From: Gallaecimonas mangrovi
GTDB taxonomy: Bacteria; Pseudomonadota; Gammaproteobacteria; Enterobacterales; Gallaecimonadaceae
DNA length: 64,000 nt
Direction: 5' to 3'
NCBI RefSeq assembly: GCF_003367375.1
Contig: NZ_CP031416.1
Span: 317,501 to 381,500, forward strand
Positions within the stretch are counted from its first letter, which is position 1, and the number at the start of each line of letters is the position of its first letter. This document shows, piece by piece, positions 1 through 8,739 of the stretch. A program made the position numbers and the translations under genes. The notes beneath the pieces are model-generated. The model made no database searches, was not told the DNA's origin, and was given only the letters and a program-made list of their open reading frames with translations.

Positions 1-1210
<1,210 letters not shown>

Positions 1211-1325
1211 ACAACACCCAAAGGGTTTTGGTGGACGCCAAGTAAGGGTGAGACCTCTTAAAAGTGTTACATCAGCTTTAATCCGAATTGATAAGTTGGC
1301 TCATTGAGCGGACTTAAATGAATTC

Positions 1326-1442
1326 GCCTGGCGGCAATAGCGCTGTGGAACCACCTGACTCCATTCCGAACTCAGAAGTGAAACGCAGTTGCGCCGATGG
1401 TAGTGTGGCATTCGCCATGTGAGAGTAGGTCACTGCCAGGCA
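1326..1442 (+). rRNA. rrf: 5S ribosomal RNA
   Basis: About 117 nt closely matching gammaproteobacterial 5S rRNA. The 5' GCCTGGCGGC and 3' CTGCCAGGC strands form helix I. The internal segments CCGAACTCAGAAGTGAAACG and GCGCCGATGGTAGTGTGG are the standard loop B/C and loop E regions. It is the last gene of the rRNA operon and is followed 15 nt later by a strong terminator. Confidence 0.95.
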
Positions 1443-1456
1443 CCTAATACACGAAG

Positions 1457-1483
1457 AACCCCAGCCGTTGGCTGGGGTTTTTT
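1457..1483 (+). terminator. rho-independent terminator of the rRNA operon
   Basis: Perfect 8-bp stem CCCCAGCC / GGCTGGGG (1459-1466 and 1470-1477), 3-nt loop GTT, then a run of six T. It lies just after the 5S gene. Confidence 0.9.
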
Positions 1484-1499
1484 CGTTTTAGCCCCACAT

Positions 1500-1715
1500 T
1501 GCAAACCCTCCCTGGCGAGTCACCCGGCTCGCACATCCTGTGTGCTCGCGTTCGCCTGCGTGAAAGCGCCGCTTTCACTTCAAGGCTCACCCACCGCCGC
1601 AAGCGGTGTGGTATGGCGATGCACGTCCCTGTGCCTCGTCCCTCCGGGACCGTGCTGCGCACGTCCAAGCGCTGGTTCCCGACGCGCTTGTCGGCTGTAA
1701 TGCTGCATCAATAGT
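1500..1715 (+). other. hairpin-rich post-rRNA spacer
   Basis: About 215 bases between the rRNA terminator and a second terminator contain at least five small perfect stem-loops in a row: GCACA/TGTGC (1531-1545), TGAAAGC/GCTTTCA (1561-1577), CACCGC/GCGGTG (1592-1608), GCAC/GTGC (1621-1634) and GTCCC/GGGAC (1638-1650). Open frames cross it in several directions, but none has a ribosome binding site or a recognisable product. I see no gene here. Confidence 0.5.
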
Positions 1716-1764
1716 CCTGTAGGCAGTGCCGGTGGCACTGGTCAGGTTCGTAACTACCAGGCAT
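1716..1764 (+). other. possible internally deleted 5S-like remnant
   Basis: The 5' segment CCTGTAGGCAGTGCCGGTGG resembles the start of 5S rRNA, and ACTACCAGGCATCCAATAA resembles the end of the 5S gene upstream (ACTGCCAGGCACCTAATAC). The middle of the gene is absent, and the unit is followed by its own terminator as the true 5S is. Against this, the 5' part also forms an unrelated perfect hairpin (CAGTGCC/GGCACTG at 1724-1740), so the resemblance may be chance. Confidence 0.3.
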
Positions 1765-1777
1765 CCAATAAGCACCA

Positions 1778-1806
1778 ATGCCCAGTCTTACGACTGGGCA
1801 TTTTTG
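1778..1806 (+). terminator. second rho-independent terminator after the rRNA operon
   Basis: Perfect 10-bp stem ATGCCCAGTC / GACTGGGCAT (1778-1787 and 1792-1801) with a 4-nt loop and a T run. It would end any readthrough from the rRNA operon before the peptidase gene at 1923. Confidence 0.85.
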
Positions 1807-1922
1807 TTTTGGGCGTTTTTCGTTGTCATCCTTCCTGTAATTTCTCAAAAGCCTTGGTGTTCACTTTTTCTTTTTCCATCAGCTCGTTATGGTAAAGCTC
1901 TGGTGTGTTTGGAGTCGCGATG

Positions 1923-2744
1923 ATGAAGGTCTTTATTTCTGCTGATATTGAAGGTATTGCTGGCGTTATGCGGCCCGAGCAGTGCAGCCCGGGAACGGCA
2001 GAGTATCAGCTTGCTAGAGCCTTGATGGAGCAGGAAGTTAATGCGGCTATTGCCGGCGCTTTTGATGGTGGTGCCAGCGAAGTGGTGGTGGCAGATAGTC
2101 ACGCGTTGATGACTAATCTTCGCCCTGCCGAAATAGACCCTCGCGCTTATCTTGTGCAAGGCAAGCCCAGAACCTTATCGATGGTTGAGGGCCTTGAGCA
2201 GCAGGCTTTTGATGGGCTTATCTTTGTTGGTTACCATGCGGCGGCAAGCCAGAAGGGTGTGCTGGCGCATACGATTAATGGCCGCGCTTTTTATAAGGTC
2301 ACTATTAATGGTGAGCTGATGAGCGAGACTGATATTCACTGCGCCGCTGCTGCCGAATATCAAGTGCCGTTGTGGCTGGTGACCGGTGATAATGAATTAG
2401 AACGCTGGGTACAGCAGCGTTACCCAGCCACCGAGTATGTGTGTGTTAAACGTGCCATTAGCCAAACCACCGCACAATCGCTGAGTCCGGAAGGTGCACA
2501 AGCACAGATCCGGCTGGCAGCAAAATCAGTGCTTGAAAGGCACCACCAGCAACTGCAGCCGACTGTTACGGCCCCTTACCGTTTGGAACTGATGGTCGCC
2601 AAGCCGGTCTTAGCTGATCTCTTCTCTTTAGTGCCGGCTGTTGAACGCCTTGATGCAATCACTATCGCTTTTGAAGCGGGCACCATGAGAGAGATGATCA
2701 GTTTGTTGTCGGTGCTTTCCTATCTTGCAACAACACAGTCTTAA
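1923..2744 (+). CDS. dppA: M55 family D-aminopeptidase (DppA-like)
   Basis: 273-aa protein of the peptidase M55 family, zinc D-aminopeptidases that release N-terminal D-amino acids and are probably used on D-Ala peptides from cell-wall turnover. The family metal ligands are visible: Asp8-x-Glu10 in SADIEG, His60 in ADSH and His105 in GYHA. A further His116 and a Glu near 131-135 lie where the Bacillus DppA ligands are expected. The length matches Bacillus DppA (about 274 aa). The frame extends up to a GTG at 1905, but GGAG at 1911-1914 fits ATG 1920 or 1923, and the family start is MKVFISAD, so I chose 1923. The next gene on this strand is a dipeptidyl peptidase, which suggests peptide scavenging, but 237 bases separate them. 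This is not the DppA dipeptide-binding protein of the same name. Confidence 0.88.
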   Translation: MKVFISADIEGIAGVMRPEQCSPGTAEYQLARALMEQEVNAAIAGAFDGGASEVVVADSHALMTNLRPAEIDPRAYLVQGKPRTLSMVEGLEQQAFDGLIFVGYHAAASQKGVLAHTINGRAFYKVTINGELMSETDIHCAAAAEYQVPLWLVTGDNELERWVQQRYPATEYVCVKRAISQTTAQSLSPEGAQAQIRLAAKSVLERHHQQLQPTVTAPYRLELMVAKPVLADLFSLVPAVERLDAITIAFEAGTMREMISLLSVLSYLATTQS

Positions 2745-2749
2745 TCATC

Positions 2750-2841
2750 CTATTTGCTAGCGTTGCCCTTCGCTGGCATAGGCGGCATCATGGGAAGATC
2801 GTATACTATTTGCTAGCGCTTGGTTGGGCTAACAGCTGTTA
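2750..2841. repeat. intergenic direct repeat and palindrome
   Basis: CTATTTGCTAGCG occurs twice (2750-2762 and 2806-2818, 56 bases apart), followed by a perfect 12-bp palindrome TAACAGCTGTTA (2830-2841). The gap lies between the M55 peptidase and the S9 peptidase genes, so these could be operator sites for the downstream gene. No known factor is recognised. Confidence 0.45.
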
Positions 2842-2981
2842 CCAGGCTAACGGGCGAAGGAGCGCTCTTATCGCGGCAATCAATAATTTAAATAACCCCT
2901 GCCATCTGTTGATGGCGTTGGTTCGACACTACTTGTAAAGCCTTTTTGCAGTAGATCCATCCTTTACTGAGTGGAACCATA

Positions 2982-5195
2982 ATGAAAGATATTCTGCCTT
3001 CTTCGTCGGCCCAAGCTGACCACCTTTCAATTGAGCGTATTTTTTCCGATCCTGGCTTAAGTGGCGCTAAGTTACTTGCCCCGGCTTTTTCTCCTGACGG
3101 CACTCAGGTCACTTTCCTACAGGGCCGAGAAAGCGATGCTAACCGTTTAGACTTGTGGGCCTATGACATCGCCAGTGGTCAGTTGAGCTGTTTAGTTAAC
3201 GCCGATGCGTTGCACCAAGGGGACGAGCAACTTTCCGACGAAGAAAAGGCAAGGCGCGAGCGCCAGCGATTATTTGCATCGGGCATCGTTGAATACCATT
3301 GGTCCCATGATGGTAAAGCCTTGCTGTTCCCCTTGGCGGGCTCCTTGTATTACTACCCGTTAGCTGAACAAAAGGTTCGGCAGCTCACCCATTCCGATGC
3401 CTTTGAAACCGACCCGAAATTTAGCCCAGACGATACACAAGTGGCTTTTATTCGCGACCAGAATATCGTTGTGTTGGATATCGCCACAGGCACCGAAAAG
3501 CCGTTAACCACTGACGGCGGCGGTGCCATTAAAAACGGCATGGCGGAATTTGTTGCCCAGGAAGAAATGTATCGTCTGAGCGGTTATTGGTGGTCACCAG
3601 ACAGCCAGAAAATTGCCTTTTTGCAGATAGATGAAAGCCCGGTACCAGAAGTGGTGCGTAACGAAATTTATGCCGACCGGGTTGAGTTTATTAAGCAGCG
3701 CTACCCCGCCGCTGGCGACTCTAATGTGGATATTAAGCTCGCCGTGGCCACGGTTGCCGATGGGCAAATTACCTGGGTGGATAACGGCGCCGATAAAGAC
3801 ATTTATATCGCCAGAGTCGATTGGAGCCAGGACAGTAACCTTTTAACCTACCAATGGCAGAACCGTAACCAACGGCTGTTGGAATTGCGCGCTGTTAACC
3901 TCCAACAAGGCAGCACCGAGGTATGGGTAAAAGAAGAAGCTGATACCTGGGTTAACCTCAATGAAGACTTGCGCTTTTTAGCCGCTGATAACAGCTTTAT
4001 TTGGGCCTCTGAGCGCACCGGCTTTAAACATCTTTACCGAGTCAACCAAGGTGAATGGTTAGCGCTCACTAAGGGGCAGTGGCAGTTGGGTGATTTAGCC
4101 AAGGTGGATGAAGCCAATGGCTGGGTCTATTTCACCGCTTGGGTAACCGATCCTAAAGAGCGCCAGCTTTATCGTACCCGGCTGGACGGTAGCACTGCCA
4201 GCGCGCCGCAGCAGGTATCCCAACAAGCGGGCTGGCACGAAGTGACCTTCAGCCGGGACGCAAATCATTACTTAGACTTATTCAGTCACCTAAGTCAGCC
4301 GCCACAGGTGTCACTGCATCAAAGTGATGGCCAGCATCTGGCTTATTTGGTGGAAAACCGTCTGGACGAGCATCATCCCTTTACGCCTTATCTTCACCAC
4401 TGGCTAGCACCTGAGTATGGCGAACTAACTGCTGAAGACGGCCAGCAACTTATTTACCGCGTCTTTAAGCCCAGTACGCCGATGCCGGTAGGTGGCTACC
4501 CTGCCATAGTGCGCGTTTATGGGGGCCCCCATGCGCAGTTGGTTACCAATGCCTGGAGCGAGGCTAACCTTTGGACCCAATACATGGTGCAGCGCGGCTA
4601 TGTGGTGTTCCAATTAGATAACCGCGGCAGTGATAATCGTGGCAAGGCCTTTGAAGATGCGATTTATCAGCATACTGCCGTTGCTGAAATTCACGACCAG
4701 GTGGCCGGCGCCGACTGGTTAAAAGCGCAAAGCTGGGTAGACAGCAGCCGTGTTGGGATCCATGGCCATAGCTATGGCGGCTTTATGACATTGATGGCGA
4801 TGTTCAAAGCCGGGGAAACCTTTAGCGCCGGTGTGGCCGGTGCGCCGGTGACCGACTGGTACTTTTACGACACCCACTACACTGAGCGCTACCTCAATAC
4901 CCCACAAGCCAACCCCGAAGGTTACCGCTTGTCATCGGTATTTCCCTATAGCGACGGTCTAAAAGGTGACTTGTTGATTTACCACGGCATGGCCGACGAC
5001 AACGTACTGTTTACCAATACCACCAAGCTTATTGGCCAGTTACAACAGCAAGGTAAGCTGTTTGAATTTATGGCCTACCCGGGTGCCAAACATTCTTTAT
5101 ATGGCAGAGAAACCCGTATTCACTGGTACAAAACCATCACCAGTTTCTTTGACCGCACCTTGGGGCAGGGCAAGGTTACTGCGACTAACCATTGA
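2982..5195 (+). CDS. S9 family prolyl oligopeptidase, dipeptidyl peptidase IV type
   Basis: 737-aa serine peptidase of family S9B that cleaves X-Pro dipeptides from peptide N-termini. The N-terminal two thirds are a beta-propeller (DPPIV_N) with recurrent SPDG/SPDD-like blades and a conserved EEMYRLSGYWWSPD segment whose Glu pair binds the substrate amino terminus. The C-terminal alpha/beta hydrolase carries the triad Ser597 (GHSYGG), Asp672 (HGMADDN) and His704 (GAKHSLYG). No signal peptide is evident, so it is probably cytoplasmic or exported by another route. The start is the first ATG after a weak GGA-containing site. A bidirectional terminator follows within a few bases. Confidence 0.93.
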   Translation: MKDILPSSSAQADHLSIERIFSDPGLSGAKLLAPAFSPDGTQVTFLQGRESDANRLDLWAYDIASGQLSCLVNADALHQGDEQLSDEEKARRERQRLFASGIVEYHWSHDGKALLFPLAGSLYYYPLAEQKVRQLTHSDAFETDPKFSPDDTQVAFIRDQNIVVLDIATGTEKPLTTDGGGAIKNGMAEFVAQEEMYRLSGYWWSPDSQKIAFLQIDESPVPEVVRNEIYADRVEFIKQRYPAAGDSNVDIKLAVATVADGQITWVDNGADKDIYIARVDWSQDSNLLTYQWQNRNQRLLELRAVNLQQGSTEVWVKEEADTWVNLNEDLRFLAADNSFIWASERTGFKHLYRVNQGEWLALTKGQWQLGDLAKVDEANGWVYFTAWVTDPKERQLYRTRLDGSTASAPQQVSQQAGWHEVTFSRDANHYLDLFSHLSQPPQVSLHQSDGQHLAYLVENRLDEHHPFTPYLHHWLAPEYGELTAEDGQQLIYRVFKPSTPMPVGGYPAIVRVYGGPHAQLVTNAWSEANLWTQYMVQRGYVVFQLDNRGSDNRGKAFEDAIYQHTAVAEIHDQVAGADWLKAQSWVDSSRVGIHGHSYGGFMTLMAMFKAGETFSAGVAGAPVTDWYFYDTHYTERYLNTPQANPEGYRLSSVFPYSDGLKGDLLIYHGMADDNVLFTNTTKLIGQLQQQGKLFEFMAYPGAKHSLYGRETRIHWYKTITSFFDRTLGQGKVTATNH

Positions 5196-5196
5196 T

Positions 5197-5225
5197 AAAA
5201 AAGGCCGCATTGAGCGGCCTTTTTT
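5197..5225. terminator. bidirectional terminator between convergent genes
   Basis: AAAAAAGGCCGC, loop ATTGA, GCGGCCTTTTTT. With A and T runs on both flanks it can serve both the S9 peptidase (+) and the GH81 gene (-), whose stop codons lie 2 and 14 bases away. Confidence 0.9.
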
Positions 5226-5238
5226 GATGGCGCTTTGG

Positions 5239-8200
5239 TTAGTCGGACAATTTGCCGTAAACCGAAACCTCATAAATCGAATAACCGTACTGGGTGTTAC
5301 GCTCGGTACCGTAGATACGCAGGTAGCGATAGCTGCCAGATAAGTCATCGAGTGAATCGGTACGATTACCTTCGGTATCGTCATCCACTGTCTTGATAGC
5401 GGTCCAGGTACTGTTGTCGTTTGAGCCTTGCAGCACATAGTGCTTACCGTTGGCTACTTCCCAGCTGATCACCATTTTGTTGATGTCGCAGGCCACGCCT
5501 AAATCCAGCTCTAGGTACTGCGGGTCGCTAAAGTCGCTTTCCCAACGAGAACCGGCATTACCATCGATGGCAAGGCTGGCATCGCCGCTAGAGGCGCTGG
5601 CTGAGGCAATGGTTAACTGATAACCATCGGCCGGCGGCACGCCTGCGGTTGGCTGCGCCGGATATGTGGCATAGCCATTGGCAGGCACCGTAAAACTTGC
5701 CAGTACGGCGCTGGAGCCGGGCTCGTAAACGTGGGCGGTAACGGCGGCGTCGGTGGGGTTATAGGCGGTGTAGGTATAAACCCCGTTTTTATCGAAGACA
5801 CTGCTCATTGGCAGGTCAACAAAGCGGTCGCGGCTAAAGTCGCCAAGGTTTTGCATGGCGTGGGCATAGTAATAGGTAATACCCGATACCACATCGCTGA
5901 GAATACCGTTATCAAGGGCGATATAGTCGGCCAGTTTGGCCGTTACATCACTTGGGTTGAACAACAGCTCAAAGCCCAGTGCCACTTGTGCCCAGTCACT
6001 ACCGAAGTCGGCTTCGCTGCTGAAACCATCCACCTCGTTCGCTTCGGTTAATAGCGCATTGTATTCGCTTGCCGCCCAGGTGGGATTTCTTGCTAGGTAG
6101 CGAAAGCCGGGGTTAATGGGCAGGTATTGAATGCCGTGAATATAAACCGGTGAGGCGCCAAAGTAGGTGCCATAGCTATAACCACCTGCCCACAAAATAC
6201 CCACCATGCTGTGCTGATAACTGGCAGGCAGGTTTTGGTGGTCCCAATCAAACCAGTATTCCAAGGTTGCGGCTGACTCGTTAACCCAGCCGTAGGCACC
6301 GGCATCACGCATGGCATCGTCGCCCATCGCTGAGCCTAACAAGAACAAGCCAACCCAGGACTGCATCGCCTCGGAAGACGATTCCTGGTTATTACCGGTT
6401 GCCGAAGACAAACCGCCTGCATAGGAGTGGCCTATCCAGGGATCAAAGGTGCGGAAATACGGGAACTGAGTATCGGTTCTATCCCAGTTGGCATATTGCT
6501 TGGCCACCAGGGTCAGCATCGGCCCGTAGTCTTTAAGAAACTGCGGGTCGGTTAGGCCATAAATGGCGGCGGCGGTGATGAGGTAACCGTAGTGAAAGTG
6601 GTTATCGGTAAACTCTTCGGAGCCGTAAGAGGAATTAAAACCGACCATGGCGCCCCAGCGTGCATAGCGGGCGAAATAGCGCTCGGTTTCGCCGGGGGTG
6701 TAGGTCAGCCAGTCTACCAAGGCGGCTTTGGTCTTAGCGGCCAGAGCGCTGTAGGCCTGGTGGTTAAGCTGCTTGGCCATCAAGGTGTATTTAGCCAGAT
6801 TCACCAGATCCTTGCCGCCCCAGTAGGTGTCGCTACCATCGCTGGCCTGCTTGGCAAACTGGGTAATGAGGTTGTACATCTCGGTTGAATCGTAGGGGTT
6901 GGCATCAGCACCGGCGTAAGGCGGGGTGAAGTTTGGCAACAGCCCCGGCATCAGGTAGCTAAAGCTAAAGTCGTTGCCGATGGCCGTTTTAAGCGCACCG
7001 CGCGGCGTAACATAGCTTTCACCGGTGTAGCTAACGTCGCTGTCGGTATTTTTGTACTGATGCGGTAAAAAACCTTGAATGGTGGCGCCGCTGGAGCCGT
7101 CTTCACTGTTGACGGCGGTCACGTCAAAATGGCTGACAACCTTAGCGGTGGTGGGGTCGTAGCTGTAACTGATGCGGGTTGTTTGCGGCACGTTGTGGGC
7201 GTACTGATCGTAGGTTGTCAGATCGCTCAGTGTGGGTAGCGCCGAAATCACAAAATGACTGTCACCACTGCTGTTGGTGCTGAGGGTCAGTTGCTCGGTG
7301 ATATCAGGGTCTGACGCCCAGCGGGTGCCGGTATTGCCATCGTTGACCGAAGCCACCGCCCAAGGCGACTGGGTGCTACTGGCGGTAGCGGGCTGGTCTT
7401 GGGAAATAAGGCTAGTGCCGTTATACACTTGGAATTCCCAGAGCGAATAGGCATAAATGCTGCCTTTGGCCAGCATTTCAATACGAATGTAGCGGCCTTG
7501 GGCGTCCAAGTTCGGGATGTCGTCTTCTGCGCCATCGCCAGCGCTGGTGCTGTAAACAGTGCTCCAGTTTTGGTCGTCGTCTGAAACCTGTATGGCGTAG
7601 CCGCTGGCGTAGGCGGTTTCCCAGTTTAGTTTTACTTCACTGATGGGCTGGCTTGTGCCTAAGTCAATTTCAACCCACTGGCGGCCGGTTATCTGGGCGG
7701 TCACGTCATTGCCTAAATGAATACCAAAATAACGGCCATCCATTTCCACAGCAAAGGCGCCACCGGTAACTGGAAAGTTCGCAGGATCACCGTCGGCATC
7801 GACATATTCGGCGTTACTGGCAAAGGTAAAGGCCGGGGTGAAACCGGTGGTGGTAAACCACGCGAAAGGGATGCCATGGGCCATTTTGACATCCATTTCC
7901 TTATCGCCGTCAGGCATGGCGGCGGTCACCATCCAGTCGTCCCAGTCTTTGGCGTAGGCCTCGGTGGGAGCAAAGTTGGTGCCACCAACGGTTATGGCTG
8001 GGCCGCGTTCGGCGTCGGTACCGGTGCTGTTAAATGCAATGGGAAACTGGACGTCCATGCCGTCGCTTTCTGGATTCAGCACCAGAGGGTAAGCCCAAAG
8101 TTCGCCACCATATTGGCTGACGACCAAATCGGTCCACCAGTCGTTGGTTGGAATGGGGCGTGTTTCACCCGGGGCGACATAAATAGTTTGGTTGTTGACG

Positions 8201-8340
8201 AAGTCATCAACGCCTTCGCTGGATAATGGCGCTGAGGCATAGCTACCTTTGCCGGCGGCAATGGCTGTTACATCATCAGCCTGGGCTTGGGTGCTGGCTA
8301 CGGCCATCGCCAGCAGTGCCCAATGAATGCATGTCTTCAT
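5239..8340 (-). CDS. secreted GH81 endo-beta-1,3-glucanase with two discoidin (F5/8 C) domains, one permuted and inserted
   Basis: 1033-aa extracellular enzyme predicted to hydrolyse beta-1,3-glucan (laminarin, curdlan or fungal wall glucan). Residues 1-21 are a signal peptide. GH81 occupies about 22-216 and 347-890, with the family block TNDWWTD (65-71), general acid Asp579 in TDNHFHYGY, and the Glu653/Glu657 pair in NQESSSEAM, spaced like the catalytic pair of characterised GH81 enzymes. A complete F5/8 type C (CBM32-like) domain ends the protein (about 905-1031). A second such domain is inserted at about 217-346 with its parts in permuted order (see findings). The frame opens at a TTG at 8358, but AAAGGA seven bases before ATG 8340 and the signal peptide decide the start. 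It is divergent from a Tat-exported glycosidase-like gene, perhaps forming a glucan-use locus. Confidence 0.92.
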   Translation of the reverse strand: MKTCIHWALLAMAVASTQAQADDVTAIAAGKGSYASAPLSSEGVDDFVNNQTIYVAPGETRPIPTNDWWTDLVVSQYGGELWAYPLVLNPESDGMDVQFPIAFNSTGTDAERGPAITVGGTNFAPTEAYAKDWDDWMVTAAMPDGDKEMDVKMAHGIPFAWFTTTGFTPAFTFASNAEYVDADGDPANFPVTGGAFAVEMDGRYFGIHLGNDVTAQITGRQWVEIDLGTSQPISEVKLNWETAYASGYAIQVSDDDQNWSTVYSTSAGDGAEDDIPNLDAQGRYIRIEMLAKGSIYAYSLWEFQVYNGTSLISQDQPATASSTQSPWAVASVNDGNTGTRWASDPDITEQLTLSTNSSGDSHFVISALPTLSDLTTYDQYAHNVPQTTRISYSYDPTTAKVVSHFDVTAVNSEDGSSGATIQGFLPHQYKNTDSDVSYTGESYVTPRGALKTAIGNDFSFSYLMPGLLPNFTPPYAGADANPYDSTEMYNLITQFAKQASDGSDTYWGGKDLVNLAKYTLMAKQLNHQAYSALAAKTKAALVDWLTYTPGETERYFARYARWGAMVGFNSSYGSEEFTDNHFHYGYLITAAAIYGLTDPQFLKDYGPMLTLVAKQYANWDRTDTQFPYFRTFDPWIGHSYAGGLSSATGNNQESSSEAMQSWVGLFLLGSAMGDDAMRDAGAYGWVNESAATLEYWFDWDHQNLPASYQHSMVGILWAGGYSYGTYFGASPVYIHGIQYLPINPGFRYLARNPTWAASEYNALLTEANEVDGFSSEADFGSDWAQVALGFELLFNPSDVTAKLADYIALDNGILSDVVSGITYYYAHAMQNLGDFSRDRFVDLPMSSVFDKNGVYTYTAYNPTDAAVTAHVYEPGSSAVLASFTVPANGYATYPAQPTAGVPPADGYQLTIASASASSGDASLAIDGNAGSRWESDFSDPQYLELDLGVACDINKMVISWEVANGKHYVLQGSNDNSTWTAIKTVDDDTEGNRTDSLDDLSGSYRYLRIYGTERNTQYGYSIYEVSVYGKLSD

Positions 8341-8739
8341 TGCGTGTCCTTTTGTCAAATGAGCAAAAAATATGACGTGTCACGCTTTAGTATTTATACG
8401 GCCAGTTACCAGACAGCTAAGGCAGTTATAGAGAGTGGCTTGTAACAATGCTTAGTCTGTTATTTAACGGAAGTGACTTTTTTCATTAAAGTTTTTGGGC
8501 TGCTTTTCAATGCTTGGGCTGGCGAGAAAGTGACCATTAACTGCCATTTCTGACCCTGTTACAAAATGCAGGTGTTCTAGCGAGGCTTTTTCTAAGCAAA
8601 CGGTTTTTTCTGGGGTTCGTGGTGCGAAATGTGGGCTAGGTCATGCTCTCGGTCCTGTATTTATTGTGAATATATTATACGTTATACGCTTTGTTGAGGG
8701 GTGGCCCTCTATCAGTCTTACCGGTATTAAGAGGGCGAG
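8341..8739. other. divergent intergenic region, GH81 / Tat glycosidase-like gene
   Basis: About 400 bases between two divergent starts must hold both promoters. It is AT-richer than its surroundings, with candidate -10 elements in TATATTATACGTTATACG (about 8671-8688). I could not fix a -35/-10 pair with good spacing or a known operator, and I see no gene. The downstream start has a clear GAGGG site at 8731-8735. Confidence 0.4.

Noticed and set aside
1716-1777. Possible tRNA, because GGTTCGTAAC resembles a T-loop and ACCA follows
   Set aside because: No acceptor, D-arm or anticodon stem can be folded around it, and the 5' part forms an unrelated 7-bp hairpin.
1419-1778. Several overlapping frames of 60-93 codons on both strands after the 5S gene
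   Set aside because: They run through 5S rRNA or hairpins, lack ribosome binding sites and show no family pattern. Frames like these are often annotated by mistake beside rRNA operons.
5731-8226. Plus-strand frames of 98-169 codons within the GH81 gene
   Set aside because: Gly/Val-rich antisense shadows of the beta-strand-rich enzyme.
8664-8690. CRP half-site (TGTGA) before the Tat glycosidase-like gene
   Set aside because: The second half does not resemble TCACA; a lone half-site is not enough.
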